DNA of 64,000 nucleotides from Halorussus amylolyticus (GTDB lineage Archaea > Halobacteriota > Halobacteria > Halobacteriales > Haladaptataceae), in assembly GCF_004143485.2 (NCBI RefSeq), contig NZ_ML974130.1:55672-119671 (forward strand), in the 5' to 3' direction. This document shows positions 18,078 through 25,662 of the stretch, in pieces. A model generated the notes under the pieces. That model worked only from the letters and a program-made list of their open reading frames with translations. It did no database searches and was not told where the DNA came from. Position 1 is the stretch's first letter, and every line of letters begins with the position of its first letter. Position numbers and translations under genes: made by a program.

Positions 18078-18764
18078 ATGGAAGAGAGCGTTTCGGGATT
18101 CAAACTCCGCGGCGATTGGGGCGACATCGTCGAGCACGGTGAGCGCATCACCGAAGCACTCCGTGAGGCAGACGTATCGGGTACCGCCTACGAGGAGTGG
18201 GATGAGTGGCGGCCCAAGTCCCACGAGCGACTCGGCGAGGACGTCTCCGAGAAGACCGCAGAGCAGGCGTCGGTCAACGAGGGGAAAGGTGAGAAGGCGG
18301 GGAAAGCGCCCGACGACGACCTCAAGACGGCGGGCGAGAAGATAACCGAATCCTACGAGAAACTCGAAGAGGAAAAGACCGACGAGGCCGTGGGTAAGTG
18401 GCAGGATTCGGTGAGCTACGTCGCCCGTGCGGCCGACTCCGCGAGTCGAAAGGCGATTCGAAAGGTCGAGGACACCGTCTACCAGAAGGTGATGACCCAG
18501 CTCGCGCCCTACTACTTCGACAACGACCTCGTGAGCGCCAACGTCCAGCGAGTCGGCCGGGGCAACGGCGACCCCGAGTTCGTGTTGGAGGTCAACGTCA
18601 ACGACGACGACCTCAAATCGAAGGTCAGCGAGAAGTTGGCGACGTACGAGAGCGAAATCGACCGGTGGCACGTCGATACCGAAAAGCGGACCGACACGGT
18701 CGAGGCCGCCGAAGGTGTCGAACCGCCGAAAGAACCCGAGGAGCCCACGTCGAAGACCACCTGA
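18078..18764 (+). CDS. Conserved haloarchaeal protein (probably DUF5828)
   Basis: 228 residues, highly charged. An N-terminal SGFKLRGDWGDIVEHGERI is followed by a Lys/Glu-rich linker (about 55-105) and a C-terminal alpha/beta domain (about 120-215). I believe this matches the family called DUF5828, but that is from memory of its start. The Shine-Dalgarno-like GGAGG at 18066-18070, seven bases from the ATG, supports the start, which is unusual among the mostly leaderless genes here. A PiT permease follows 62 bases downstream. Confidence 0.8.
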   Translation: MEESVSGFKLRGDWGDIVEHGERITEALREADVSGTAYEEWDEWRPKSHERLGEDVSEKTAEQASVNEGKGEKAGKAPDDDLKTAGEKITESYEKLEEEKTDEAVGKWQDSVSYVARAADSASRKAIRKVEDTVYQKVMTQLAPYYFDNDLVSANVQRVGRGNGDPEFVLEVNVNDDDLKSKVSEKLATYESEIDRWHVDTEKRTDTVEAAEGVEPPKEPEEPTSKTT

Positions 18765-18826
18765 GACGGGCCGACACACCGGAGGCAGGCCGGTACACTA
18801 TTCTACCGTCGGCAACACGTTCGGAT

Positions 18827-20014
18827 ATGGTTGGGACTGGCGTCGTGACGTTGGTAATCGCTGCCATTGCGAGCCTCTTCATGGCGTGGGCCATCGGCGC
18901 GGGGTCGTCGGGGTCGACGCCGTTCGCCCCGGCGGTCGGTGCGAACGCAATCTCGGTGATGCGCGCGGGGTTTCTGGTCGGTCTGCTCGGATTCGCCGGG
19001 GCGGTTTTACAGGGAGCGAACGTCTCGGAGGCGGTCGGCACCGAACTCATCGGCGGCGTGCAACTGACCGCAATCGCCGCCACGACCGGACTGCTCGTGG
19101 CGGCGGCGCTCGTCGCCATCGGCGTGTTCACCGGGTATCCGATAGCGACGGCGTTCACCGTCACGGGAGCCATCGTCGGCGTCGGCCTGGCGATGGGCGG
19201 CGACCCGGCGTGGGCGAAGTACCGCCAGATTGCCGCGCTCTGGATACTCACGCCCTTCATCGGTAGCTCCATCGCGTACGGCACTGCCAGACTGCTTCGG
19301 TCCAAGCGGACCCGCGACAGGCTCACGATTTCGCTGCTCGCTGGCGTGGTCGGTCTCATCGTCGCGAACATCGAGTTCGCGGTCCTCGGTCCGTCCGGGT
19401 CGAGCCAGTCGCTCGCGGCGACCGCCGCGAGCGGCCTTTCGCTCCCGAACGTGGCGGGCATCGATGCCGGGCGAATCGCGGTGTCGCTCGCGTTCTCGAC
19501 GGCGGTCGCGGCGCTCCTCTTCTGGGACATCGGGCGCGACAAGGCCGCGGGCCAGCGTCACTTCCTCCTCGCGCTCGGGAGTCTCGTCGCGTTCTCGGCC
19601 GGTGGGTCGCAGGTCGGTCTCGCCATCGGTCCGCTCGTTCCCCTGCTCGACCCGTTCGGCATCCCGCTCGTTCCGGTCCTCGTGGGCGGCGGTCTCGGCC
19701 TGCTCGTGGGGTCGTGGACCGGCGCGCCCCGAATGATAAAGGCCATCGCGCAGGACTACTCCGCGCTCGGCCCCCGGCGGTCAATCGCCGCGCTCATTCC
19801 CTCGTTCGCCATCGCGCAGGTCGCGGTCCTCTACGGGATTCCGGTGTCGTTCAACGAAATCATCGTGAGCGCCATCGTCGGAAGCGGCTACGCCGCCGAG
19901 GGCGGCGGCGTCAGCGGCCGGAAGATGGGCTACACCGTGCTGGCGTGGCTCGGGTCGCTCGTACTGGCTATCGTCGTCTCGTACGGCGTGTTTGCCGGTA
20001 TCGAGATGGTGTAA
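18827..20014 (+). CDS. PiT-family inorganic phosphate permease
   Basis: 395 residues with about ten to eleven helices in two homologous halves. The signature near the N-terminus, FAPAVGANAIS, is the PiT phosphate-site motif, and the second repeat contains FSAGGSQVGLAIGPLVPLL. PiT carriers move phosphate or metal-phosphate with protons or sodium. The ATG at 18827 begins at the first helix. The open frame upstream overlaps the preceding gene and is not real. A second PiT homologue lies at 52326-53462. Confidence 0.9.
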   Translation: MVGTGVVTLVIAAIASLFMAWAIGAGSSGSTPFAPAVGANAISVMRAGFLVGLLGFAGAVLQGANVSEAVGTELIGGVQLTAIAATTGLLVAAALVAIGVFTGYPIATAFTVTGAIVGVGLAMGGDPAWAKYRQIAALWILTPFIGSSIAYGTARLLRSKRTRDRLTISLLAGVVGLIVANIEFAVLGPSGSSQSLAATAASGLSLPNVAGIDAGRIAVSLAFSTAVAALLFWDIGRDKAAGQRHFLLALGSLVAFSAGGSQVGLAIGPLVPLLDPFGIPLVPVLVGGGLGLLVGSWTGAPRMIKAIAQDYSALGPRRSIAALIPSFAIAQVAVLYGIPVSFNEIIVSAIVGSGYAAEGGGVSGRKMGYTVLAWLGSLVLAIVVSYGVFAGIEMV

Positions 20015-20062
20015 CCGTCGGTCGCGTAGATTTTTGTACGAAGGCGGGGCGACTCCTTCGTG

Positions 20063-20586
20063 ATGGAAGGTCGAGAGAAGGGCGAACACGACGAACTAAG
20101 CCAAGAGGGAGAGATATCAGACGTAGCGGCGCTTCGGTCGGGACGGGAGGAAGCACGGATCGTCCTCGACCATCAGCTTCAGATGCTCGGTGATATGACA
20201 CCAAAGCGATGCAGACGATGCGTATCACGTTTCTCGTCTTCGGGCTACTCGTCTCGTCTTCGACGCTCCCGCGGGCACGACAATTTATCAATGTGTTCAC
20301 TATCGCGGGTGTCGTTGCACTTCTACTTACAATTTTGCTGGGTCTACTCACCTACAGCGCATCGGACCCCGATTTCGGAGCAGGACCGAACTATCTACTC
20401 GACGTACGAAGAGGAAGCTACGACGAAGCCGAGTGGTTCGCAGTATTGGTCCACGGATACGAAAATTGGATTCGGGAGATGGAGGAACTGAACGACGGGA
20501 ACGCCCGTCTGTTGACGTACACACAGAGTTTCCTCGGTGGCGGTATCACACTGACCGCATTTGGGGTACTCGTTGAAGTACTCTAA
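20063..20586 (+). pseudogene. Membrane protein gene split by a frameshift
   Basis: The first frame (from ATG 20063) encodes a charged soluble segment ending in EEARIVLDHQLQMLGDM. The second frame (from about 20200) continues as TKAMQTMRITFLVFGLLV and three hydrophobic segments to a TAA at 20586. Restoring one base after 20197 (giving GDMDTKAMQ) joins the halves into a sensible protein of about 174 residues: cytoplasmic helix, hydrophobic segments, acidic loop, C-terminal helix. One missing base therefore explains the break. It could be a true mutation, a sequencing error, or less likely recoding. Confidence 0.7.
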
Positions 20587-20623
20587 GCTAGAGTTTTTAT
20601 GTGTTGTCGAGCAAACACTGAGC

Positions 20624-20746
20624 ATGGTCGAATCGCCGAAAACCGGACGCGAACTAGAAAGTCAAAAAGGATACACGGGTCCACAGTGGCTCGCTCGGTT
20701 CGTTCGAAAATACGTCGCAAAGAAACCCGACGAGAACGACTCTTAA
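20624..20746 (+). CDS. Short basic hypothetical protein (40 aa)
   Basis: ORF MVESPKTGRELESQKGYTGP onward, ending VRKYVAKKPDENDS. A TTTTTAT box at 20594-20600 is centred 27 bases before the ATG, as expected for a leaderless gene, which is the main argument that this is real. It follows the frameshifted membrane gene by 37 bases and overlaps the convergent CNNM gene at the stop codons. No family recognised. Confidence 0.45.
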   Translation: MVESPKTGRELESQKGYTGPQWLARFVRKYVAKKPDENDS

Positions 20747-22146
20747 CCCTCGGTCTCGACGCCTTCCTGCATCTCGCTCTCCTCGTCGCCCTCGATTTCG
20801 GCGCGTTCGGTCTCGTCCAACTTCGTCACGCGGACCGCCATGATTCGGGTGTTCTCGACCTGTTCGACGTGGAGGCTGATTCCGTCGTAGGTGATGTCCT
20901 CGCCCTCCTCGACGAGGCGGCCCGCGCGGTTGAAGATGAACCCCGCGATGGTCTCGAACTCCTCGCCCTCGGGGAGGTCGATGTCGAGAGCCTCGTTGAC
21001 CTCGTCGATGTTGAGTTCGCCCTGCACGATGGCGGTGTCGTCGTCCACGTACTCTATCGGCTCTTCTTCCTCGCCTTCGAGGATATCGCCGACGATTTCC
21101 TCGACCATGTCCTCCATCGTCACCAGTCCCTCGGTGGTGCCGAACTCGTCGATGACGATGACCATCTGCATCCGGTTTTCGCGCATCTCGGTCAGGAGTT
21201 CGTCCACGTTCTTGCTCTCGGGGACGTGAAGGGTCGGCTGAATCACGTCGTCCAGGTCGAGGTCGTCGCTCTCGCCGTAACTGTTCTCGCGGACGAGGTC
21301 GCGGATGTGGACGATGCCGATGATGTTGTCGAGGCTTCCCTCGTAGATGGGGACGCGCTCGTGGCCGCTCTGGACCAGCGTCTCGATTGCCTCCTCGATG
21401 TCGGCGGTACTCGCCACCGCGGTCATGTCGAGGCGCGGGGTCATGACCTCCTTGGCGATGGTGTTGTTGAACCGGAAGATGCGCTGGAGCATCTCGCGCT
21501 CCTCTTCTTCGAGGACGCCCTCGCGCTCGCCGGTCTCTATCATGTTCTGAATCTCGTCGCGGGTGACGTACGACGACTCGATGGCCGACCGGCCGCCCGT
21601 GACTTTGTTGACCACGCGGGTCAGGTAGTCGAACGTGACGACGAGTGGGAGGAGGGCGTATTCCGAGAACTTCAGCGGCTTGGCGATTCGGAGCGCCCAC
21701 GACTCGGTGTTCTCGACGGCGTAGGACTTGGGTGCGCTCTCGCCGAACAGCAGAACGAGCGCGGTGATGCCGAAAGTGGCGACCGCCACGGCCTGTCCCT
21801 GCGTGAGGTGAAGTGCGAGGACGCCCGTGGCGATGGACGACATCGCGATGTTCACGATGTTGTTGCCGACGAGAATCGTGACGAGAAGCCGGTGCGGGTC
21901 GGATTTGAGCGCGGCAACCGCCTCCGCGCCCGGTAAGCCGTCCTCGACGAGTGCGTCCACACGGTGTTTCGCGAGCGAGAACATCGCTATCTCCGACGAC
22001 GAGAAGAACGCCGAGAGACCGATAAGAACGATGATAGCCAGGACTCCGAGCCACGTGATGACGCCTTTCGTGAGTTCGACACCGAGCACTTCAGCTACAG
22101 GCGTTGCCTGCGCGAGTGCGACCGCGAACATCGAGAGTGACACCAT
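20743..22146 (-). CDS. CNNM/CorC (hemolysin-like) transporter-associated protein with CBS pair
   Basis: 467 residues. Order of domains: N-terminal segment and DUF21/CNNM membrane domain (about 28-205, with FFSSSEIAMFSL and GNNIVNIAMS), a pair of CBS domains (about 225-345, VMTPRLDMTA and the second repeat with VIDEFGTTEGLVTMEDMVEEI), and a CorC_HlyC domain (about 365-450). Family members export magnesium or regulate divalent-cation homeostasis; the CBS pair probably binds adenine nucleotides. The C-terminus is strongly acidic. Confidence 0.92.
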   Translation of the reverse strand: MVSLSMFAVALAQATPVAEVLGVELTKGVITWLGVLAIIVLIGLSAFFSSSEIAMFSLAKHRVDALVEDGLPGAEAVAALKSDPHRLLVTILVGNNIVNIAMSSIATGVLALHLTQGQAVAVATFGITALVLLFGESAPKSYAVENTESWALRIAKPLKFSEYALLPLVVTFDYLTRVVNKVTGGRSAIESSYVTRDEIQNMIETGEREGVLEEEEREMLQRIFRFNNTIAKEVMTPRLDMTAVASTADIEEAIETLVQSGHERVPIYEGSLDNIIGIVHIRDLVRENSYGESDDLDLDDVIQPTLHVPESKNVDELLTEMRENRMQMVIVIDEFGTTEGLVTMEDMVEEIVGDILEGEEEEPIEYVDDDTAIVQGELNIDEVNEALDIDLPEGEEFETIAGFIFNRAGRLVEEGEDITYDGISLHVEQVENTRIMAVRVTKLDETERAEIEGDEESEMQEGVETEG

Positions 22147-22282
22147 TCAACAACTCATCTTGAGAGTCGGCGGGATTAACTCTTTATTCTTTTCCTCGAA
22201 CTGACGTGGAACTGTTTTCCCGAACTGACGTGGAACTGCCGAGAGCGAAGACCTTACACTTGTTTCGCCCCAACACCAAGAC

Positions 22283-22570
22283 ATGAGCCAGCGAGCCGAC
22301 GACTCGACAATCACATTCTACCGACTACAGGCGTGCCCGTTCTGCGAGCGCGTCGTGCGCAAACTTCACGAGTACGACCTCGACTATCAGTCGCGGTTCG
22401 TGGAACCGATGCACAGCGATAGAAACGTCGTCAAGCGCATCAGCGGCAAGCGGAGCGTACCCGCCATCGTGGACGAGAACACGGGCGTCACGATGAGCGA
22501 GAGCGGGAACATCGTGGAGTACCTCGACCGGACGTACGGGAACGAGCGCGCGCGAGGGGGTGCGAACTGA
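22283..22570 (+). CDS. Glutaredoxin/GST N-terminal-like thioredoxin-fold protein
   Basis: 95 residues. The ITFYRLQACPFCERVVRKL motif carries the redox-active CPFC (residues 19-22), and RSVPAIV with ESGNIVEYLD give the cis-Pro loop and the ligand-binding helix of glutaredoxin/GST N-domains. It probably works on small thiols (gamma-glutamylcysteine in haloarchaea) or protein disulfides. The stop overlaps the next start by one base (TGATG), so it is coupled to the peroxiredoxin-like gene. Confidence 0.9.
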   Translation: MSQRADDSTITFYRLQACPFCERVVRKLHEYDLDYQSRFVEPMHSDRNVVKRISGKRSVPAIVDENTGVTMSESGNIVEYLDRTYGNERARGGAN

Positions 22571-23082
22571 TGGTGGAGTTCGATGTGGTGGAACTCCCCG
22601 AGACCGACCACCTCGCGGCGGGCGACACCGCGCCCGACTTCACCCGGCCGCTGGTCAACGACGAGTACTGGGAGGACGCTTCGCTCTCGGACCTCACCGA
22701 CGAGGGGCCCGTCCTGCTCGTGTTCTTCCCGATGGACGGAGCCTTTCCCGCGACGTACGTCTGGAACGAACTCCGCGACAGGGCGTGGGACGACGACTAC
22801 GACGTGCGTATCGTCGGCCTCTCCATCTCGGACCCCTACGCCCACAAGCGACTCATCGAGGAGCGCGAGATGGACTACCGACTGTTTTCGGACCCGCAGA
22901 ACGGGGTCGCCGAGGAGTACGGAATCGTCCACGACCTCGACGGCATGGCTGGCGTGAGCGAACCCCGACCCGCGGTGTTCCTGCTCGACGACGACCGGAC
23001 GGTCGAGTACGCGTGGGTCGCCTCGGAGTGGCCCGACTTCCCCGACTACGACGAGATTCGGGCGGCCATCGAATCGCTGTAG
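22570..23082 (+). CDS. Peroxiredoxin-fold protein lacking all cysteines
   Basis: 170 residues. The fold is that of AhpC/TSA: LAAGDTAPDFTRPLVND, VLLVFFPMDGAFPATYVW where the peroxidatic helix should begin, IVGLSISDPYAHKRL, and a C-terminal PAVFLLDDDRTVEYAWV strand. The expected PxxxT/S-xx-C is replaced and the protein contains no cysteine at all, so it cannot be a thiol peroxidase. Coupling to a glutaredoxin-like gene suggests a related redox, chaperone or binding role, but that is inference. Confidence 0.85.
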   Translation: MVEFDVVELPETDHLAAGDTAPDFTRPLVNDEYWEDASLSDLTDEGPVLLVFFPMDGAFPATYVWNELRDRAWDDDYDVRIVGLSISDPYAHKRLIEEREMDYRLFSDPQNGVAEEYGIVHDLDGMAGVSEPRPAVFLLDDDRTVEYAWVASEWPDFPDYDEIRAAIESL

Positions 23083-23124
23083 ACGCGACTGCGTTGCCAA
23101 AAATGACTATATGACGGAATAAAT

Positions 23125-23174
23125 GCCGTATCGAGAGCGACGACGGCAAATGCCGTCGTCGTTCTCGATACGGC
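23125..23174 (+). terminator. 23-bp stem-loop downstream of the peroxiredoxin-like gene
   Basis: Arms 23125-23147 and 23152-23174 pair over 23 bases with a single G-U wobble and a 4-base AAAT loop. It lies 43 bases after the stop at 23082 on the same strand. There is no clear T tract directly after the hairpin, so a terminator role is a guess; an RNA-processing site or mobile remnant is also possible. Confidence 0.6.
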
Positions 23175-23257
23175 GGAATCCCAGCAGTTCTCACCAGTGG
23201 GAGACGGAGACACCACCTACGAACCGTAGCATGATTTCTCAAATTCCAACATAAACT

Positions 23258-23269
23258 CTAGTATACTAG
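23258..23269. promoter_or_regulatory. 12-bp palindrome CTAGTATACTAG ahead of the M23 gene promoter
   Basis: A perfect palindrome 50 bases before the ATG at 23320, followed by the TATA-like gattttaattt (about 23274-23284). CTAG is usually rare in haloarchaeal genomes, so a symmetric double CTAG is a plausible operator. Confidence 0.4.
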
Positions 23270-23319
23270 GCGTTGATTTTAATTTCCATGGGGCATGTGT
23301 TATCTTTGAGGCTCAAAAA

Positions 23320-24069
23320 ATGTCGAAAGAAATAGGGAGGCGGACGTTCCTCAAAGCATCGAGCGCGGCAGTCGTCGGCGGCGTCGGAGTCACCGCGGCT
23401 TCTGGGTCGGCGAGCGCCGCGAAAGACTTCGAGTACGAGACGCCGGTGTACACCACCTCGGACCTCAACGTTCGAGACGACCACACCACGAGTGCTGGCA
23501 TCAAAGCGACCGCCGCCGAGCGAACCGGCGGGCGCGTGTTCGAAGGTCCCGAGGCGAGCGACGGCTACAACTGGTGGAAAGTCCAGTTCTCCGGCGACAA
23601 CGACAACGGCCCGGTCACGGGCTGGGTCGCCGAGGACTACCTGAGCGCCGCGACGTTCGCGTGTCCCATGACCGGGCCGGTCACATCGACGTACTGGGAC
23701 ACTCGCGACGGCGGGAGTCGCTACCACCGCGCGGTGGACTTCGCCGACGGCGGCGGCACGCCCATCCACGCGGCCGAGAGCGGAACCGTCGAACACCGGT
23801 ACGACGAGGGCGGGTACGGGAACTGGCTCGTCATCTACCACGGCAACGGGTGGAAGACCGGCTACGGCCACCTGCAGTCGTTCGAGGCCGCGGACGGCGC
23901 GACGGTCGAGCGCGGCGACGTTATCGCCTACGAGGGCGACACCGGGGCCGGAACCGGTCCCCACCTCGACTTCCAGGTTTGGGACCCGAACTGGGAGAAA
24001 AAGCGGTGCTACTACGACGTGAACGACCAAGCCGTGCAGGGCACCGGCGTCCCGAACACCTTCTACTGA
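23320..24069 (+). CDS. Tat-secreted SH3b-M23 (LytM-like) peptidase
   Basis: 249 residues. A Tat signal (GRRTFLKASS, then an Ala/Gly-rich core ending near ASA at 31-33) leads to an SH3b-like domain (about 40-108) and an M23 domain (about 118-225). Catalytic-site landmarks are YHRAVD (His136, Asp140), YGHL (His184) and GPHLDF (His215, then Asp217 where LytM enzymes have the zinc ligand His). Substitution of Asp could retain metal binding or abolish activity. M23 enzymes cut peptide cross-links of bacterial murein, which archaea lack, so the target is unclear. Cys115 and Cys230 may form a disulfide. Confidence 0.88.
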   Translation: MSKEIGRRTFLKASSAAVVGGVGVTAASGSASAAKDFEYETPVYTTSDLNVRDDHTTSAGIKATAAERTGGRVFEGPEASDGYNWWKVQFSGDNDNGPVTGWVAEDYLSAATFACPMTGPVTSTYWDTRDGGSRYHRAVDFADGGGTPIHAAESGTVEHRYDEGGYGNWLVIYHGNGWKTGYGHLQSFEAADGATVERGDVIAYEGDTGAGTGPHLDFQVWDPNWEKKRCYYDVNDQAVQGTGVPNTFY

Positions 24070-24117
24070 CCGCCGACAGACGCCACGCTTTTTTCCTCGG
24101 ACCGCCGAGTGGTCGCC

Positions 24118-24708
24118 ATGACCGACGACGTAGCGCGCGCAGCGGCCGCCGTCCGCGACGGCGACCTCGTTGTCTATCCGACCGAGACGGTGTACGGTCT
24201 CGGCGCGGACGCTCTGAGCGAGCCCGCAATCGAGCGCGCGTTCGCGGCGAAACGCCGCGACCGCGACAAACCGATTTCGCTGGCGGTGCCCAATGTGGAC
24301 GCCGCGCTCGACTACGTCCGAGCGACCGACCGCGAAGTCAGATTCATGCGCGAGTTCCTCCCCGGTCCGGTGACGGTGGTCTGCGAGAAGCGCCCGGTCG
24401 TCCCCGACGCGCTGACTGGCGGGCGTGAGCGCGTGGGAGTGCGCGTGCCCGACCACGAGGTGGCGCTGGCGCTCCTCCGCGAAGTCGCGCCGATTACGGC
24501 CACGAGCGCGAACGTGAGCGGTCGGCCGAGCGCGACCCGTACGGACGACCTCGACCCCGAGATTCGGGACGCCGCGGCGGTCGTCCTCGACGGAGGTGAG
24601 ACCGGCGGGACGGGGAGTACGGTCGTGAACGTCGAGACCGGTGAGATTCTTCGACGGGGCGCGAACGCTGAGGAGGTGGAGGCGTGGCTGGCCGCGAATC
24701 CGGAGTAG
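24118..24708 (+). CDS. L-threonylcarbamoyladenylate synthase (Sua5/YrdC family)
   Basis: 196 residues, single YrdC domain. It makes threonylcarbamoyl-AMP for the universal t6A37 tRNA modification, to be used by the Kae1/KEOPS complex. Key motifs: VVYPTETVYGLGADAL (residues 18-33), KRRDRDKPISL, and TATSANVSGRPSATR. The ATG at 24118 is preferred to the GTG at 24109. It lacks the C-terminal Sua5 domain, so it is the short YrdC-type form. The convergent Cas4-like gene ends at the very next base. Confidence 0.93.
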   Translation: MTDDVARAAAAVRDGDLVVYPTETVYGLGADALSEPAIERAFAAKRRDRDKPISLAVPNVDAALDYVRATDREVRFMREFLPGPVTVVCEKRPVVPDALTGGRERVGVRVPDHEVALALLREVAPITATSANVSGRPSATRTDDLDPEIRDAAAVVLDGGETGGTGSTVVNVETGEILRRGANAEEVEAWLAANPE

Positions 24709-25374
24709 TCACAGTCCGAGTAGCGACCGGAGCGACCGCGTTTTCACGCCACACTCCTCGCGGTACTCGCAGGACTTGCACTTGGCGTCGTTGCTGAGAC
24801 GCGGCGGCGGACCGTCGAGTGACCGAACGGCCCCGACTGCGGTTCGGTAGGCGGCTTTCCGGCGAGTCGTGAGGTCGATTTCGCGGACGACGCCGTGAGC
24901 GGCGTACTCCACGAAGGCGCGCTCGACCGGCCGCTCGTGTTCCCACGAGAGCGCCTTCGCGGCCGCGACGGCCCTGACGGTCTGTGGCTTCCAGACGCCC
25001 TGTTCGGGCGGTGTTCCGGTGAAGACCATCGACGGCGTGAGAACGTCGAGGTCGAGAACCTTGTGGACGATGCCGCGACACTCCCGCCCTTCGGTGAGTC
25101 GCTCGCGGTCGGTCGGAGCGCAAATCTCGGGCCACGCATCGGGAAACCGGGAGCGCGCGCGTTCGAGATTCGCGCGAAATTCGGTCGGCCCAATCGAAAT
25201 CGGTCGGTCGCGCAGGCCGGCGTCCGAACACGCGAGCAGGTCGTCGTACTCGAACGCGAGACTTCGACGTTCGGCGACCTCGTCGGGAATATCGAACTCG
25301 TCGCGGCGCTGGTAGTAGAGCTTTCGCGGACAGTACGCCGCGGTCGAGAGTTCGCTGAACGCGAGTTTGGACAC
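24709..25374 (-). CDS. Stand-alone Cas4/DUF83-like nuclease
   Basis: 221 residues. The start FSELSTAAYCPRKLYYQRR carries the first iron-sulfur cysteine (Cys15), and the end CKSCEYREEC carries the other three (199, 202, 208): the one-plus-three cysteine arrangement of Cas4/AddB-type 4Fe-4S nucleases. PD-(D/E)xK residues are less clear (GIVHKVLDLD; later QGVWKPQTVRAV). No CRISPR array or cas gene is nearby, so a DNA repair role or orphan Cas4 is more likely than adaptation. Start is a GTG at 25374; the upstream frame is low quality. Confidence 0.82.
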   Translation of the reverse strand: MSKLAFSELSTAAYCPRKLYYQRRDEFDIPDEVAERRSLAFEYDDLLACSDAGLRDRPISIGPTEFRANLERARSRFPDAWPEICAPTDRERLTEGRECRGIVHKVLDLDVLTPSMVFTGTPPEQGVWKPQTVRAVAAAKALSWEHERPVERAFVEYAAHGVVREIDLTTRRKAAYRTAVGAVRSLDGPPPRLSNDAKCKSCEYREECGVKTRSLRSLLGL

Positions 25375-25520
25375 GCGGAGAGTTGGTCCCGGCTTCCTAC
25401 TTGAATCTACGCGCGAAAGGAGACACAGCGACGTCCGACCAAACAAAAACCACCAGTCCGACCAGTCATCCACGACAGCGCGCCGTAGGCCCGCGCACGA
25501 GAGAACGTAGATGCGAACGA

Positions 25521-25547
25521 GGCGCAGGCCGCACCGCGGCCTGCGCC
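25521..25547. terminator. GC-rich hairpin with 12-bp stem
   Basis: Arms 25521-25532 and 25536-25547 are perfectly complementary with a 3-base loop, followed on the + strand (about 25560-25566) by a run of T. It lies between the Cas4-like and Cmi4-like genes, both on the - strand. Together with 25597-25627 it makes a double hairpin block. Confidence 0.6.
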
Positions 25548-25596
25548 CGATGAGCATCCTTTTTTTGATCCACATTTTTTGAGGAGTGGTGCGTCA

Positions 25597-25627
25597 GCAG
25601 ACCGGGCCGCCCCGCGGCCCGGTCTGC
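25597..25627 (-). terminator. GC-rich hairpin with 14-bp perfect stem after the Cmi4-like gene
   Basis: Arms 25597-25610 and 25614-25627 are exact complements with a CCC loop. It is 36 bases downstream of the end of the gene at 25663 (read on the - strand), preceded by a T6 tract and followed by another about 20 bases on, so transcription termination is a reasonable reading. Confidence 0.65.
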
Positions 25628-25662
25628 GCGCACCCGACGAGAAAAAAGGTGGAAGCCGTGGT

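Noticed and set aside
20190..20215. Programmed frameshift (recoding) at the broken membrane gene
   Set aside because: No slippery heptamer such as X-XXY-YYZ is seen at the junction; a single lost base is simpler.
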